Below, in pieces: positions 1 through 8,007 of a stretch of 64,000 nucleotides of DNA. The notes under the pieces were generated by a model that did no database searches, was not told the origin of the DNA, and saw only the letters and a list, made by a program, of their open reading frames with translations. Positions within the stretch are counted from its first letter, which is position 1; each line of letters starts with the position of its first letter. The DNA is from Ensifer sesbaniae (lineage in GTDB: Bacteria > Pseudomonadota > Alphaproteobacteria > Rhizobiales > Rhizobiaceae). Made by a program: the position numbers and the translations under genes. The stretch is taken from the NCBI RefSeq assembly GCF_013283665.1, contig NZ_JABEKU010000002.1, positions 990,863 to 1,054,862 of the forward strand. Reading direction: 5' to 3'.

Positions 1-41
1 TCGTGAGCGACGCCATCATCGATTTCGCGCGGCATATCTGA
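1..41 (+). CDS. C-terminal tail of a gene entering from the left edge
   Basis: A frame open from the left edge ends with TGA at 39-41 and gives a tail of about a dozen residues ending in DFARHI. Convergent placement against the following gene, with 48 bases between the stops, fits a real gene end. Twelve residues are too few to name a family, and a chance open frame cannot be excluded. Confidence 0.3.
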   Translation, partial: VSDAIIDFARHI

Positions 42-89
42 CGGTCGGTGGGTTGCGCGCCGCGCTCGTCGGCGCATAACCTCATCGGA

Positions 90-821
90 TCAAAGCGCGC
101 CCGTCAACCGCAACACGTCCTCAAGCGGAACGAGTCCTTTCATCGAACCGTTACCGGCAGCCGGCTCTCCATCCTCGATCGCCAGCGCGAAGCGGAAGGC
201 GGGATCGGCCTCGAGGCGTTTGCGCAGCGCGTGGATGCGGGGGTAGTTCCGCTCATAGTCCTGCGGATCGATCGCTTCGTGAAAATCCACCCAGCGCGCG
301 ACGCCAACGAACACCGCATCGGCGAGCGTCGGCCGGTCGCCCAACAGATAGTCGCTGGCGCCCATCATCGCCTCGAGCTGCGCATGCCGCTTGGCGACAA
401 ATTCGCGACCGGCGGCGCGGAGCGTTTGGCGATAATCCTCCGTGGCCTCCTCCGCCTCTAGCGCCACCCACAGGGGGAAGAAGGCGCTGGTGAAGCCGGT
501 GTTGAGGAAGGCGATGAACTGATGCATCCGGTCAGCTTCGTACGTTCCGGGCGCGAAGCTGATGCGGCGCTCTCGGTCCCGCCCCTCCAGCCACAACGCG
601 ATCGCCATCGTTTCGGTGAGGACACGGCCTTCCTCGCTGACCAGTACGGGGGTTTCGACCCGGCCGTTCAGCCGCCGATAGGCCTCGGTGCGCATTTCCC
701 CGAGCATGTCGACGCGGGTGAGGCGGTAGGGTTGGCCGAGCCATTCGAACGCAGTGACGAGTCCTGCGGAACTGCCAAGCGGAAAGCCCGCGGTGAAGAT
801 CGGTTCAGAGATAGAGTGCAT
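90..821 (-). CDS. glutathione S-transferase family protein
   Basis: A 243-residue protein with the two-domain glutathione transferase plan. The N-terminal thioredoxin-like half (about 1-85) contains the VETPVLV stretch with the cis-proline, followed by LTETMAI, where the family binds the gamma-glutamyl part of glutathione. The helical C-terminal half (about 95-220) has the DRPTLADA capping-box motif. The protein is probably cytosolic and acts in detoxification or thiol exchange; the substrate cannot be told. It is transcribed alone, and the DNA in front of its start carries two copies of a TGTGTRGACGCTG motif that look like an operator. The ATG at 821 gives a normal family length. Confidence 0.85.
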   Translation of the reverse strand: MHSISEPIFTAGFPLGSSAGLVTAFEWLGQPYRLTRVDMLGEMRTEAYRRLNGRVETPVLVSEEGRVLTETMAIALWLEGRDRERRISFAPGTYEADRMHQFIAFLNTGFTSAFFPLWVALEAEEATEDYRQTLRAAGREFVAKRHAQLEAMMGASDYLLGDRPTLADAVFVGVARWVDFHEAIDPQDYERNYPRIHALRKRLEADPAFRFALAIEDGEPAAGNGSMKGLVPLEDVLRLTGAL

Positions 822-856
822 GTCGGTTTCTCCATGGTTGGTGCCATGGATGTAAC

Positions 857-919
857 TGTGTGGACGCTGTCTCTGCAGATGGTCTGACTTGGACTTATCG
901 TCTACATGTGTAGACGCTG
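857..919. promoter_or_regulatory. paired operator-like repeats upstream of the GST gene
   Basis: TGTGTGGACGCTG (857-869) and TGTGTAGACGCTG (907-919) are direct repeats exactly 50 bp apart. The second lies in a perfect dyad, GTCTAC-ATGT-GTAGAC (900-915); the first matches this dyad at 11 of 16 positions. The arrangement is typical of a dimeric repressor, for example of the TetR type, bound twice on the same helix face. No regulator gene is adjacent. The rest of the gap 822-1149 shows no gene. Confidence 0.5.
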
Positions 920-1149
920 ACTGTCGCGAGTGAGACCGCCGCCCAACCAGGGATCGCGACCCGGCTTTCCAACGGATGACGCTCCGATCGAATGCGCGTG
1001 CAAAAATGCAAGGCGATGGAAGCTGTCATCATGCGCGCTCGGCAGAACGCTCTAACACTTTTGGGCTGGAGAAAACCGGGAGGCTACCTATTTCGTAGGA
1101 GACCCCATGGAGAGGACCGCAGGTCTTCAACGCGAAAGGAACAAAGCTC

Positions 1150-1623
1150 ATGGCAAAGAACACGATCTGCCTCTGGTACGACAAGGATGCCGAAGCGGCC
1201 GCGCGCTTCTACGCCGAAGTCTTTCCGGACAGTCGCGTGACGGCGGTGCACCGGGCGCCCAGCGACTATCCGTCCGGCAAGGAGGGCGACGTGTTGACGG
1301 TCGAGTTCACCGTTGCCGGTGTCGCCTGTCTCGGCCTCAACGGGGGACCGATGTTCAAGCACAACGAGGCCTTTTCGTTCCAGATCGCCACCGACGATCA
1401 GGAAGAGACCGACCGCTACTGGAACGCCATCGTCAACAATGGCGGCGAGGAGAGCGCCTGCGGCTGGTGCAAGGACAAATGGGGGATCTCCTGGCAGATC
1501 ACGCCCCGCGTCCTGACGGAAGCGCTGGCCGCCGGCGGCGGCGAGGCGAAGCGCGCTTTCGAGGCCATGATGGACATGCGGAAAATCGATGTGGCCGCAA
1601 TCGAAGCGGCAAGGCGCGGCTGA
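1150..1623 (+). CDS. VOC family protein (PhnB / 3-demethylubiquinone methyltransferase-like fold)
   Basis: A 157-residue protein that starts with the strand and helix FYAEVFPDS typical of PhnB-like VOC proteins and continues with WNAIVNNGGEE and CGWCKDKWGISWQI, the segments that form the shared barrel of this group. Such proteins are small cytosolic dimers; many have no known substrate, so a methyltransferase activity should not be assumed from the family name. The ATG at 1150 follows an AAAGGAACAAAG ribosome site. The gene is single, with no operon partner within 200 bases. Confidence 0.8.
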   Translation: MAKNTICLWYDKDAEAAARFYAEVFPDSRVTAVHRAPSDYPSGKEGDVLTVEFTVAGVACLGLNGGPMFKHNEAFSFQIATDDQEETDRYWNAIVNNGGEESACGWCKDKWGISWQITPRVLTEALAAGGGEAKRAFEAMMDMRKIDVAAIEAARRG

Positions 1624-1867
1624 GGCTCCGCCCAACGGACGATCCTGCCAACGGCGTTCTTGGCCGACCAGAGCGGAGGCGCGCACGTCGAAAAAGCCGC
1701 GCGTCTACGAGACTCGCATGCTAGTGCGTGCGCACGAAGTGAAACCGTATTTCTGGAAGGCGCCGAAAGGACGGTATAGAACTGCGCGAAGCAGCTGGCC
1801 GACATCGGATGCTTTGTGACGTTGCTTGCCCGTTGGATGTGCCTTTTAAACGACAAGGACAGATTTC

Positions 1868-2782
1868 ATGACCGAAAAATCTCCCGCTGACAATTTCCCT
1901 GCGGGCTACCAAGTTCCCAAGGTCTGGACCTGGGACAAAAGCAACGGCGGCGCGTTTGCCAGCATCAACCGCCCGATCTCCGGGCCGACCCACGACAAGG
2001 ACCTGCCGGTTGGCAAGCACCCGCTGCAGCTCTATTCGCTCGCGACTCCGAATGGCGTGAAAGTCACGATCATGCTCGAAGAGCTTCTGGCCGCGGGCCA
2101 TTCGGGCGCCGAATATGATGCCTGGCCGATCCGTATCGGCGATGGCGAACAGTTCGGATCCGGATTTGTCGACGTCAACCCCAACTCGAAGATCCCGGCG
2201 CTCTTGGACCGTAAGCCGAAAGGCGGCGGCGAACCGGTCCGCGTCTTCGAGTCAGCCTCCATCCTCACGTATCTCGCCGAAAAATTCGGTGCCTTCCTGC
2301 CGAGCGAGCTTCGTGCCCGCACCGAGACCTTCAACTGGCTGTTCTGGCAGATGGGCTCGGCCCCCTTCCTCGGCGGCGGCTTCGGTCATTTCTACGCCTA
2401 TGCGCCGATGCACATCAAATACGCCATCGATCGCTATGCGATGGAGGTGAAGCGCCAGCTCGACGTGCTCGACCGTCATCTCGCCGATCATCGGTTCCTG
2501 GCGGGCCCCGAATACACCATCGCCGACATGGCCACCTGGCCCTGGTACGGCAACCTCGCGCTTGGCCAGGCCTATGGCGACGCCGGCACCTTCCTCGAGG
2601 TCCAGAGCTACGAGCACGTCCAGCGCTGGACGGCCGAAATTGCCGCGCGCCCGGCGGTCAAGCGCGGTCGCATGGTCAACCGGTTGAGCGGCGATCCGTC
2701 GGAACAACTGCACGAGCGCCACGACGCCTCCGACTTCGAGACGAAGACGCAGGACAAGATCGCTCAGGCCGAGACGGCCTGA
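1868..2782 (+). CDS. yghU: glutathione-dependent disulfide-bond oxidoreductase, YghU type
   Basis: A 304-residue protein matching the Nu-class glutathione transferase YghU of E. coli along its whole length. Diagnostic blocks are KVWTWDKSNGGAFA near the start, GKHPLQLYSLATPNG, VNPNSKIPAL, the C-terminal domain block FLGGGFGHFYAYAP, and the conserved tail EQLHERHDASDFET. Proteins of this class bind two glutathiones and reduce disulfides or peroxides in the cytosol. A small uncharacterised gene follows after ten bases with its own strong ribosome site, so the two are probably cotranscribed. Confidence 0.93.
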   Translation: MTEKSPADNFPAGYQVPKVWTWDKSNGGAFASINRPISGPTHDKDLPVGKHPLQLYSLATPNGVKVTIMLEELLAAGHSGAEYDAWPIRIGDGEQFGSGFVDVNPNSKIPALLDRKPKGGGEPVRVFESASILTYLAEKFGAFLPSELRARTETFNWLFWQMGSAPFLGGGFGHFYAYAPMHIKYAIDRYAMEVKRQLDVLDRHLADHRFLAGPEYTIADMATWPWYGNLALGQAYGDAGTFLEVQSYEHVQRWTAEIAARPAVKRGRMVNRLSGDPSEQLHERHDASDFETKTQDKIAQAETA

Positions 2783-2792
2783 GGAGGATCAG

Positions 2793-3170
2793 ATGGCAAA
2801 CCTGCCCGACATGACCAAACACCGGGGCTTTCCGTCCGGCATGCCGGGCACCGGCATCCAGTTCACCATTCGCCGGGCCAATCCGCGCGGGGTGACGCCG
2901 CTCAAGGCGATACCGCGTCGCGGCCGCCCGGGCACGGCGGAACACCGCATCGACGCCGCCTTCCTGCATGCTCTTTGGCATTACTTCGGCGCGGAACCCT
3001 TCGAGCGCGGCAATCTCGACGCCGCCCGCCTCTGCCTTCTGTTCGGCCGCGAGGTCGTGGCCGCGGACAAGGACTTCGACCCGCTATCCTACGAATCCCT
3101 GCTCGTCATCGACGAAAGGGTCGCCCGCCAGAGCTTCCCGGAATCGTTCGAAGACGTATTCGAGGTATGA
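2793..3170 (+). CDS. small protein of unknown function, cotranscribed with yghU
   Basis: A 125-residue protein not recognised from any family. It begins ten bases after yghU behind a strong AGGAGGATCAG site before ATG. The first half is basic and rich in glycine and proline; the second half is acidic with hydrophobic segments (LHALWHYFG, LDAARLCLLFG, SLLVIDERVA). No signal peptide, membrane segment or metal motif is seen. The spacing, ribosome site and coding-like composition support a real gene. A role linked to yghU, perhaps in redox stress, is inference from position only. Confidence 0.6.
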   Translation: MANLPDMTKHRGFPSGMPGTGIQFTIRRANPRGVTPLKAIPRRGRPGTAEHRIDAAFLHALWHYFGAEPFERGNLDAARLCLLFGREVVAADKDFDPLSYESLLVIDERVARQSFPESFEDVFEV

Positions 3171-3379
3171 CCGCCGCGATTGGACCTTCAAGCATCTGAT
3201 CGCCGAGGCCCAATCGGCTTTTTCCGCCGCCTTCGCGTAGACGCGCTCCATCCCCAAGGCGCTGACGAGAGCGGCTTTCGGCTCTCCAGCAGCGTTGACG
3301 CGGTGATCGGACCGGCTGAGAAATTCCTACCCCGGTCGATGGGTCGTCGCAGGAAATTCGTTCTCATATAATCCATAAA

Positions 3380-3396
3380 ACATATAGACTATATGT
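3380..3396. promoter_or_regulatory. AT-rich palindrome upstream of the CUT1 transporter
   Basis: ACATATA-GAC-TATATGT is a perfect 7-bp inverted repeat 114 bp upstream of the solute-binding-protein start, within a local AT-rich stretch of otherwise GC-rich DNA. Its form resembles operators of GntR-family regulators. No regulator gene is adjacent. Nothing else recognisable lies in 3171-3509. Confidence 0.5.
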
Positions 3397-3509
3397 ATGT
3401 TGAGATCAATTTCTCCCCCATGATGCTGAAGCAAGGTCGCGCGGCGCTGACCACCGGCCGACGGAGGCGCGCGCCGACCGCCAGAACTCAGATCTCGACG
3501 GAGGATCCC

Positions 3510-4850
3510 ATGTCCAGTTCCATTTTCGACCAGGCTTACCGCCGCCGCAGCGTGCTGAAATCGCTTGCCGCCGCCGGGACCCTTCCTTTCACCGCACCGC
3601 TTGTTGCCTCGACGGTGCTTGCATCCGGCAACAAGTACGCCGGGCGCACGATCAATCTCCTGATCATCCAGCCGCATGTCGTCACCGGCAGGAAAATCGC
3701 CGAGGATTTCGAGAGATTGACCGGCGCCAAGGTCAACGTCACGGCGGTCCCTTATGATCAGGTCAGCGTCAAGGCGACACTGGACGTGCAATCGGGCGCG
3801 AACCAGTTCGACGTCATCGACTATTTCTATACCTACAAGGGCCAGCTCGCCGAGGACGGCGTGATCGAGGATGTAACGGACCTGATCGAACGCGACAAGG
3901 CGGAGATCCAGCCGGACGATTTCATCCAGACCATCTACGACCAGTACACGCTGCATGATGGCCGCCGCTACGGACTGCCCTATGACGGCGACAGCCATCT
4001 GCTGTTCTACAATCGCGAGATCTTCGACCGCTACGGCCTGAAGGCGCCTTCCACCTGGGACGAATACAATGAAAACGCCAAGGTGATCACCGAGGCCGAA
4101 GCGAAGAACGGCATCTACGGCGCGGCCGTTCTGGGCGCCAAGATCCCGGTCATCATCCTCTCGACCTATGCCAACCGCCTGACCGGCTTCGGCGGCAACT
4201 TCCTGAAGCCAGACGGCACCTCTGCGCTTGACAGCACCGAGGCCGTCGAGGCGTTGAAGTCGCTGCTCGCCTCGGCACCCCATGCGCTGCCGACCCCGCT
4301 CGAAACCCGCTTCGAAGAGGGGCTGCCCGCCTTCCTCAACGGCAAGGCGGCGCAGATCGATTTCTGGACCGACCTTGGCGGCTATGCCCAGGATCCCAAG
4401 GGCTCGAAGATCGTCGACAAGTGGGGCGTTGCTCGCATTCCCACCGGCGGCAGCAACAGGACGCCGCGGCTCGCCTTCAACGCCGGATTCGGCTTTGCAA
4501 TCACGAGCGGATCCAAGAACAAGGATGTCGCCTGGGACCTGGTCAAGCTCGCCACAGGCAAGGACTATCACGAGCAGCTCCTGGCGCTGACCGGCTCCGG
4601 CATCGATCCGGATCGCCAGTCGGGCCTGAAGTCGGAAAAGTTCAAGGCCTTCCAACCGCTCGTGCAGCCGTTGCTGGATGACGGCGCCTTGGAAAACAGC
4701 CTGGCCTGGCCGACGGCGGTTTATGCGCCGAAGCTCGAAAACGCGCTGACCGACGAGCTGGCGCTGGCGCTCGCCGGCACCAAGAGCGCAGAACAGGCGA
4801 TCGCCGATGCCCACCAGGCCTGGACCGAGATCATCGAGACCAACGGCTGA
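3510..4850 (+). CDS. extracellular solute-binding protein, family 1 (CUT1 ABC importer)
   Basis: A 446-residue periplasmic binding protein of the maltose/glycerol-phosphate type. It starts with a twin-arginine-like leader (YRRRSVLKSLAAAGTLPF) followed by a hydrophobic stretch, so Tat export is likely. The mature part has family features such as FDVIDYFYTY, YGLPYDGDSHLLFYN and LPAFLNGKAAQ. Two CUT1 permeases follow. The ATG at 3510 is chosen because it follows GGAGG and places the leader correctly; an ATG further upstream would add an unlikely extension. The ligand is unknown, probably a sugar or sugar derivative. A hairpin follows the gene. Confidence 0.88.
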   Translation: MSSSIFDQAYRRRSVLKSLAAAGTLPFTAPLVASTVLASGNKYAGRTINLLIIQPHVVTGRKIAEDFERLTGAKVNVTAVPYDQVSVKATLDVQSGANQFDVIDYFYTYKGQLAEDGVIEDVTDLIERDKAEIQPDDFIQTIYDQYTLHDGRRYGLPYDGDSHLLFYNREIFDRYGLKAPSTWDEYNENAKVITEAEAKNGIYGAAVLGAKIPVIILSTYANRLTGFGGNFLKPDGTSALDSTEAVEALKSLLASAPHALPTPLETRFEEGLPAFLNGKAAQIDFWTDLGGYAQDPKGSKIVDKWGVARIPTGGSNRTPRLAFNAGFGFAITSGSKNKDVAWDLVKLATGKDYHEQLLALTGSGIDPDRQSGLKSEKFKAFQPLVQPLLDDGALENSLAWPTAVYAPKLENALTDELALALAGTKSAEQAIADAHQAWTEIIETNG

Positions 4851-4860
4851 TTGCTCGCTG

Positions 4861-4900
4861 GGGGCGCTCGCTTCCTCCCGGCAGCGCCCCTCTTCTCTTT
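4861..4900 (+). terminator. hairpin with T-rich tail after the solute-binding-protein gene
   Basis: GGGGCGCT (4861-4868) pairs with AGCGCCCC (4883-4890) and is followed by TCTTCTCTTT. It lies between the binding protein and the rest of its operon, so it probably acts as a partial terminator or 3'-end stabiliser that sets a high binding-protein to permease ratio. Confidence 0.6.
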
Positions 4901-4914
4901 AGAGGTGAAAGACC

Positions 4915-5052
4915 ATGACCACGCAAACCTTGCCGAAGCGCAGGCTCGGCCGCAGCGAATTCGAAATCACGCCTGGTGACATCGAGGACATGCTGGTCGC
5001 CACACGGGCCGGCAGCAGGTCGACACGGCCTGCTCTGGCAGAGGCCGCATGA
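4915..5052 (+). pseudogene. 45-codon remnant of an aldo/keto reductase gene (internal in-frame deletion)
   Basis: A short open frame with a ribosome site (AGAGGTGAAAG) and an ATGA overlap with the next permease. Its first 20 residues contain KRRLGRSEFEITP, the typical N-terminal strand of aldo/keto reductases. Its last 25, TPGDIEDMLVATRAG and a Pro-rich tail, resemble the family C-terminus (TPxDIxxIxxAIxxTGAG). The roughly 280 residues between, including the barrel and the catalytic tetrad, are absent. The join lies at a Thr-Pro shared by both ends. It is probably a deletion scar kept in frame, so translation coupling to the permease is preserved. It has no catalytic capacity. Confidence 0.6.
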
Positions 5053-5990
5053 CCGTCTTCACTCTCGACGCCCTTGGCCCGGACGCGAACCGAAAGACCT
5101 GGCGCCGGGGCACCCTGTCGGCACGCTTCGGCCGTGCGTTATGGATCGTCCCCGTCGTGCTCGCGCTGGCCGTCACGACGTTCTACCCGACCGTCTTCCT
5201 GCTGGGTCTCGCCTTCAGCAAGAGCACCCTTGGAAAGCCGTTTCGCGGCTTCGTCGGCATCAAGCATTTCGCAACGGTGCTGCAGGATCCGGTGTTCCTT
5301 TCGGCGATCGGCAGAAGCGTCGCCTATGCGTTTTCGACGTCGCTGCTGCAGCTCGCATTCGGTTTCCTGATCGCGCTGCTTTTCACGTCGCTGCTGAAAG
5401 GCGGCCGATTCCTGACGAGCCTCGTGCTCTTGCCTCTGATGACGCCGCCCGTCATGGTCGGCATCGCCTGGAAGCTGATCTTCGCGCCGGCGGGCGGTCT
5501 GCTGAACGGCACATTGATCAACGCCGGCATGATCTCCCAGCCGATCTGGTTCCTCGGCCACCCGCTGTTCGCCTGGCTGGCGATCGCTGTGGCCGACCTC
5601 TGGCAATGGACGCCCTTCATCGTCATCCTCTGCTTCGCGGCGCTTTCGACGATCCCGGAAGGCGTCCGGGAGGCGGCACTCGTCGATGGCGCGAATGGCT
5701 GGCAGCGCTTCTGGCACATCACGCTGCCGCTCGTCGCCGCACCTCTCTCGTCGATCTATCTCTTGAAGCTGATCCTCTCGTTGAAGCTGTTCGACCTCGT
5801 CTATATCCTCACCTTCGGCGGGCCGGGTTTTGCAACGACATCGGCGGGATTTTCCATCTACAGGCGGGCGATCGAGCAGTTCGATGTCGGGCGGGCGGCA
5901 GCCGAGACGATAATCTACGCGCTGGTAATCGGACTGGCGACGCTGCCGGTCGTCCGTCTCCATCAGCATTTCGAAAGGCGCGAATTATGA
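5049..5990 (+). CDS. CUT1-type ABC transporter permease (MalF/UgpA-like)
   Basis: A 313-residue inner-membrane permease with about six hydrophobic helices. The cytoplasmic coupling loop for the ATPase is visible as EGVREAALVDGANGWQRFWHITLP, of which the core EAALVDGA is the classic EAA motif. Its ATG overlaps the preceding short frame by ATGA, and its stop overlaps the next permease in the same way. It should form a heterodimer with that permease. No ATP-binding subunit is encoded here, so an ATPase shared with another importer is likely. Confidence 0.88.
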   Translation: MTVFTLDALGPDANRKTWRRGTLSARFGRALWIVPVVLALAVTTFYPTVFLLGLAFSKSTLGKPFRGFVGIKHFATVLQDPVFLSAIGRSVAYAFSTSLLQLAFGFLIALLFTSLLKGGRFLTSLVLLPLMTPPVMVGIAWKLIFAPAGGLLNGTLINAGMISQPIWFLGHPLFAWLAIAVADLWQWTPFIVILCFAALSTIPEGVREAALVDGANGWQRFWHITLPLVAAPLSSIYLLKLILSLKLFDLVYILTFGGPGFATTSAGFSIYRRAIEQFDVGRAAAETIIYALVIGLATLPVVRLHQHFERREL

Positions 5991-6802
5991 GGCTCGTCCC
6001 ACGCCATCTCTGGCTCAGCCTGGCAACGGCACCGATCGTCGGCTTCTTCGCCCTGCCCTTCCTCTATCTCCTCGCCGTCTCCCTGAAAACGAAGGACGAC
6101 GTGCTCAACGGCCACTTCTGGCCGACTGCGCCGACGCTTGCCAATTGGCCGGCGGCCTTCGAAGCGGCCAACATCCTCGGCTTCATAGTGAATTCCGTGA
6201 TCGTATCGCTCCTTGCCGGATCGCTCACCATCGCGCTCACGTTGCCTTCGGCCTACGCGATGCTGCGGCTGAAGATCGGCGGGCGATGGCTTTCGGACGT
6301 AACGCTCTCAAGCTACATGGCGCCACCGATCGTGGCACTCATCCCGCTGTTTTTCCTGCTGAAGGCGAGCGGTCTCCTCGACACGCGCACCGGTCTGGTT
6401 CTCATCTATGGTTTCGCCAACGTACCCGTCGCCTTCTGGCTGCTGACGCCATTCCTGCGCCGGATGCCGATCGAGATCGAGCAAGCCGCGGCCATCGACG
6501 GAGCGGGGCCGCTTCGCATTTTGCTGCAGATCGTGGTGCCGATCATCGCGCCGGGCATCGTGGCGACCTTCATCATCGTCACGATGCTCGCCTACAACGA
6601 GTTCCTCTTCGCTTCGGCCTTCACCTTCTCCGATGCCACGCGAACGCTGCCGGTCGGCATTTCGCTCTTCCAGGGCGACAGGCTGGTGAATTTCGGCCAG
6701 ATGGCTGCGGCCTCTCTGGCGGGCATCGCCCCGGTCTATCTGATCGCACTGTTCATGCAGCGCTATCTGGTCAGCGGGCTTGCCCATGGCGCCGTGAAGT
6801 AG
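5987..6802 (+). CDS. CUT1-type ABC transporter permease (MalG/UgpE-like)
   Basis: A 271-residue permease starting MRLVPRHLWLSLATAP, with the EAA coupling loop IEIEQAAAIDGAGPLRIL about residues 160-180 and six predicted membrane helices. It is the MalG-type partner, as shown by the long periplasmic loop after helix one and the C-terminal QRYLVSGLAHGAVK, a conserved end in this group. Translation is coupled to the preceding permease by a 4-base overlap. The operon ends here, facing the CHRD gene from the opposite strand with only 18 bases between stops. Confidence 0.88.
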   Translation: MRLVPRHLWLSLATAPIVGFFALPFLYLLAVSLKTKDDVLNGHFWPTAPTLANWPAAFEAANILGFIVNSVIVSLLAGSLTIALTLPSAYAMLRLKIGGRWLSDVTLSSYMAPPIVALIPLFFLLKASGLLDTRTGLVLIYGFANVPVAFWLLTPFLRRMPIEIEQAAAIDGAGPLRILLQIVVPIIAPGIVATFIIVTMLAYNEFLFASAFTFSDATRTLPVGISLFQGDRLVNFGQMAAASLAGIAPVYLIALFMQRYLVSGLAHGAVK

Positions 6803-6820
6803 GCGGAAGGTCGCCGGCCG

Positions 6821-7252
6821 TTACTGTGCCTTCTCCACCTGGCCGCGGATCTCACCGTCGGGGAATTTTGCCGTGTGGATGTTGAGGTACCACTTGCCGC
6901 CTTGCAAATCGGCGAGCTGCTGATCGGTGAGTTCGGCAGAGCCCGATTTCATGGAGGTCGAGATATCGACGACCGGGTCGGCGTTTTTCCCCGTGGCTGC
7001 CGGACCATGAAAATGGGCGGCGGTCGGATCCCCTGACAGGCCATCGGCCGTCACGGTCCAGGTCAACGTCTTCGACGTTGTATCAAGGGTGACTTCACCC
7101 ATGCCCTTGCCCGCGCTTTCATTGGGCGGCACTTCAGCCGATCCCGTCATATCCGCCTTGAATTTCAAGGTTTCGGCCGAAACGCCGCCGGCGGCCATGA
7201 TCGCAATGGCAGCAAGGCCGGCCAAAAGGGAACTCTTGTGGATCGGTCTCAT
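6821..7252 (-). CDS. exported CHRD-domain protein
   Basis: A 143-residue protein with a Sec signal peptide (HKSSLLAGLAAIAIMAAGGVSA, cut near residue 24) and one CHRD domain. Domain marks are SAEVPPNESAGKG, LTWTVTADGL, the metal-type block AAHFHGPA, and the end WYLNIHTAKFPDGEIRGQV. CHRD domains occur in chordin and in many bacterial periplasmic proteins of unknown function. The start at 7252 is preferred over an upstream ATG because GGAGG sits just ahead of it and the signal peptide begins at once. A possible stress-sigma promoter lies about 40 bases upstream. Confidence 0.88.
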   Translation of the reverse strand: MRPIHKSSLLAGLAAIAIMAAGGVSAETLKFKADMTGSAEVPPNESAGKGMGEVTLDTTSKTLTWTVTADGLSGDPTAAHFHGPAATGKNADPVVDISTSMKSGSAELTDQQLADLQGGKWYLNIHTAKFPDGEIRGQVEKAQ

Positions 7253-7289
7253 CTCGCATCCTCCAGAACAGGTGTTGGGCAGGTCTTCC

Positions 7290-7314
7290 AACCCCGAGCA
7301 CCGGCTTAAGTTCC
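7290..7314 (-). promoter_or_regulatory. candidate EcfG-type promoter of the CHRD gene
   Basis: On the minus strand GGAAC (7314-7310) is followed after 16 bases by GGTT (7293-7290). This is close to the alphaproteobacterial general-stress sigma factor pattern GGAAC-N16/17-CGTT, with one mismatch in the -10 part. It ends about 38 bases ahead of the CHRD start codon, a sensible promoter distance. Confidence 0.35.
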
Positions 7315-7382
7315 GGTTGCAGGATCGTCGCAGGACCCGCGGCGGGATGCAGATGCTATCGTTCTCGGGAAGCAAGCACGCC

Positions 7383-7946
7383 TCAAGGCGCCGGTTTCGC
7401 CGCCAGCGACGCCCTCACCAGACGCTCGACATGCGCCGCGTCCGGCGCTCCGCCGAAGAGGATCCGGTACATGATCGGCGCGACGACGCCGTCCATGACG
7501 GTCTCGACATCCGGAAAGAATTCACCGCGCTCCTCGGCGCGTTCGGCAATCGTTTCGATCTGTTGCCGCGTGAAGTTGCAACATTGGTAGGCGCCGCTTC
7601 CATCCTGTGCCGCAAGCACGTCGCGGATCATTTCGCGACCCGGCCCCGAGGACATTTCCTCGGCATATTGTTCGGCCCAAGCCATCAGGTCACTACCAAA
7701 ACTTCCAGTGTCGACGGGTACCATGTCGGGGCGCAGCCGCTCGACCGCGACATCGGCGAGAAGTTCCTGCAGGTCGCCCCAGCGGCGATAGATTGTCGAA
7801 GGCGTAACGCCCGCTTCCGCCGCGATCAGCGGAACCGTGACCTCGGTGCGCTCGTGCGTCGCCAGCAATGTCTGCACGGCCTTGTGAACCGATGCCTGAA
7901 CCCGTGCGCTTCGTCCGCCCGGCCGCGGGCCTTCCCTTGTCGCCAT
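7383..7946 (-). CDS. TetR-family transcriptional regulator
   Basis: A 187-residue regulator. The N-terminal helix-turn-helix is clear: TVPLIAAEAGVTPSTIYRRWGDLQELLADV at about 40-70, with the IYRRW recognition helix typical of TetR proteins. The C-terminal ligand domain is variable and its ligand is unknown. It is divergent from an MFS efflux gene and the region between holds a 10-bp inverted repeat, so autoregulation and control of the transporter are likely. The ATG at 7946 gives a normal length; a GTG at 8000 would add 18 residues. Confidence 0.88.
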   Translation of the reverse strand: MATREGPRPGGRSARVQASVHKAVQTLLATHERTEVTVPLIAAEAGVTPSTIYRRWGDLQELLADVAVERLRPDMVPVDTGSFGSDLMAWAEQYAEEMSSGPGREMIRDVLAAQDGSGAYQCCNFTRQQIETIAERAEERGEFFPDVETVMDGVVAPIMYRILFGGAPDAAHVERLVRASLAAKPAP

Positions 7947-8007
7947 TCGCTCCAACCCTGTCTTCCTTGGCCGCGCGGCCGATGCTTCAGAAATTCTCAC
8001 AACAGCA

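Noticed and set aside
3327-4814. 495-codon open frame on the minus strand
   Set aside because: Mirror image of the CUT1 binding-protein gene.
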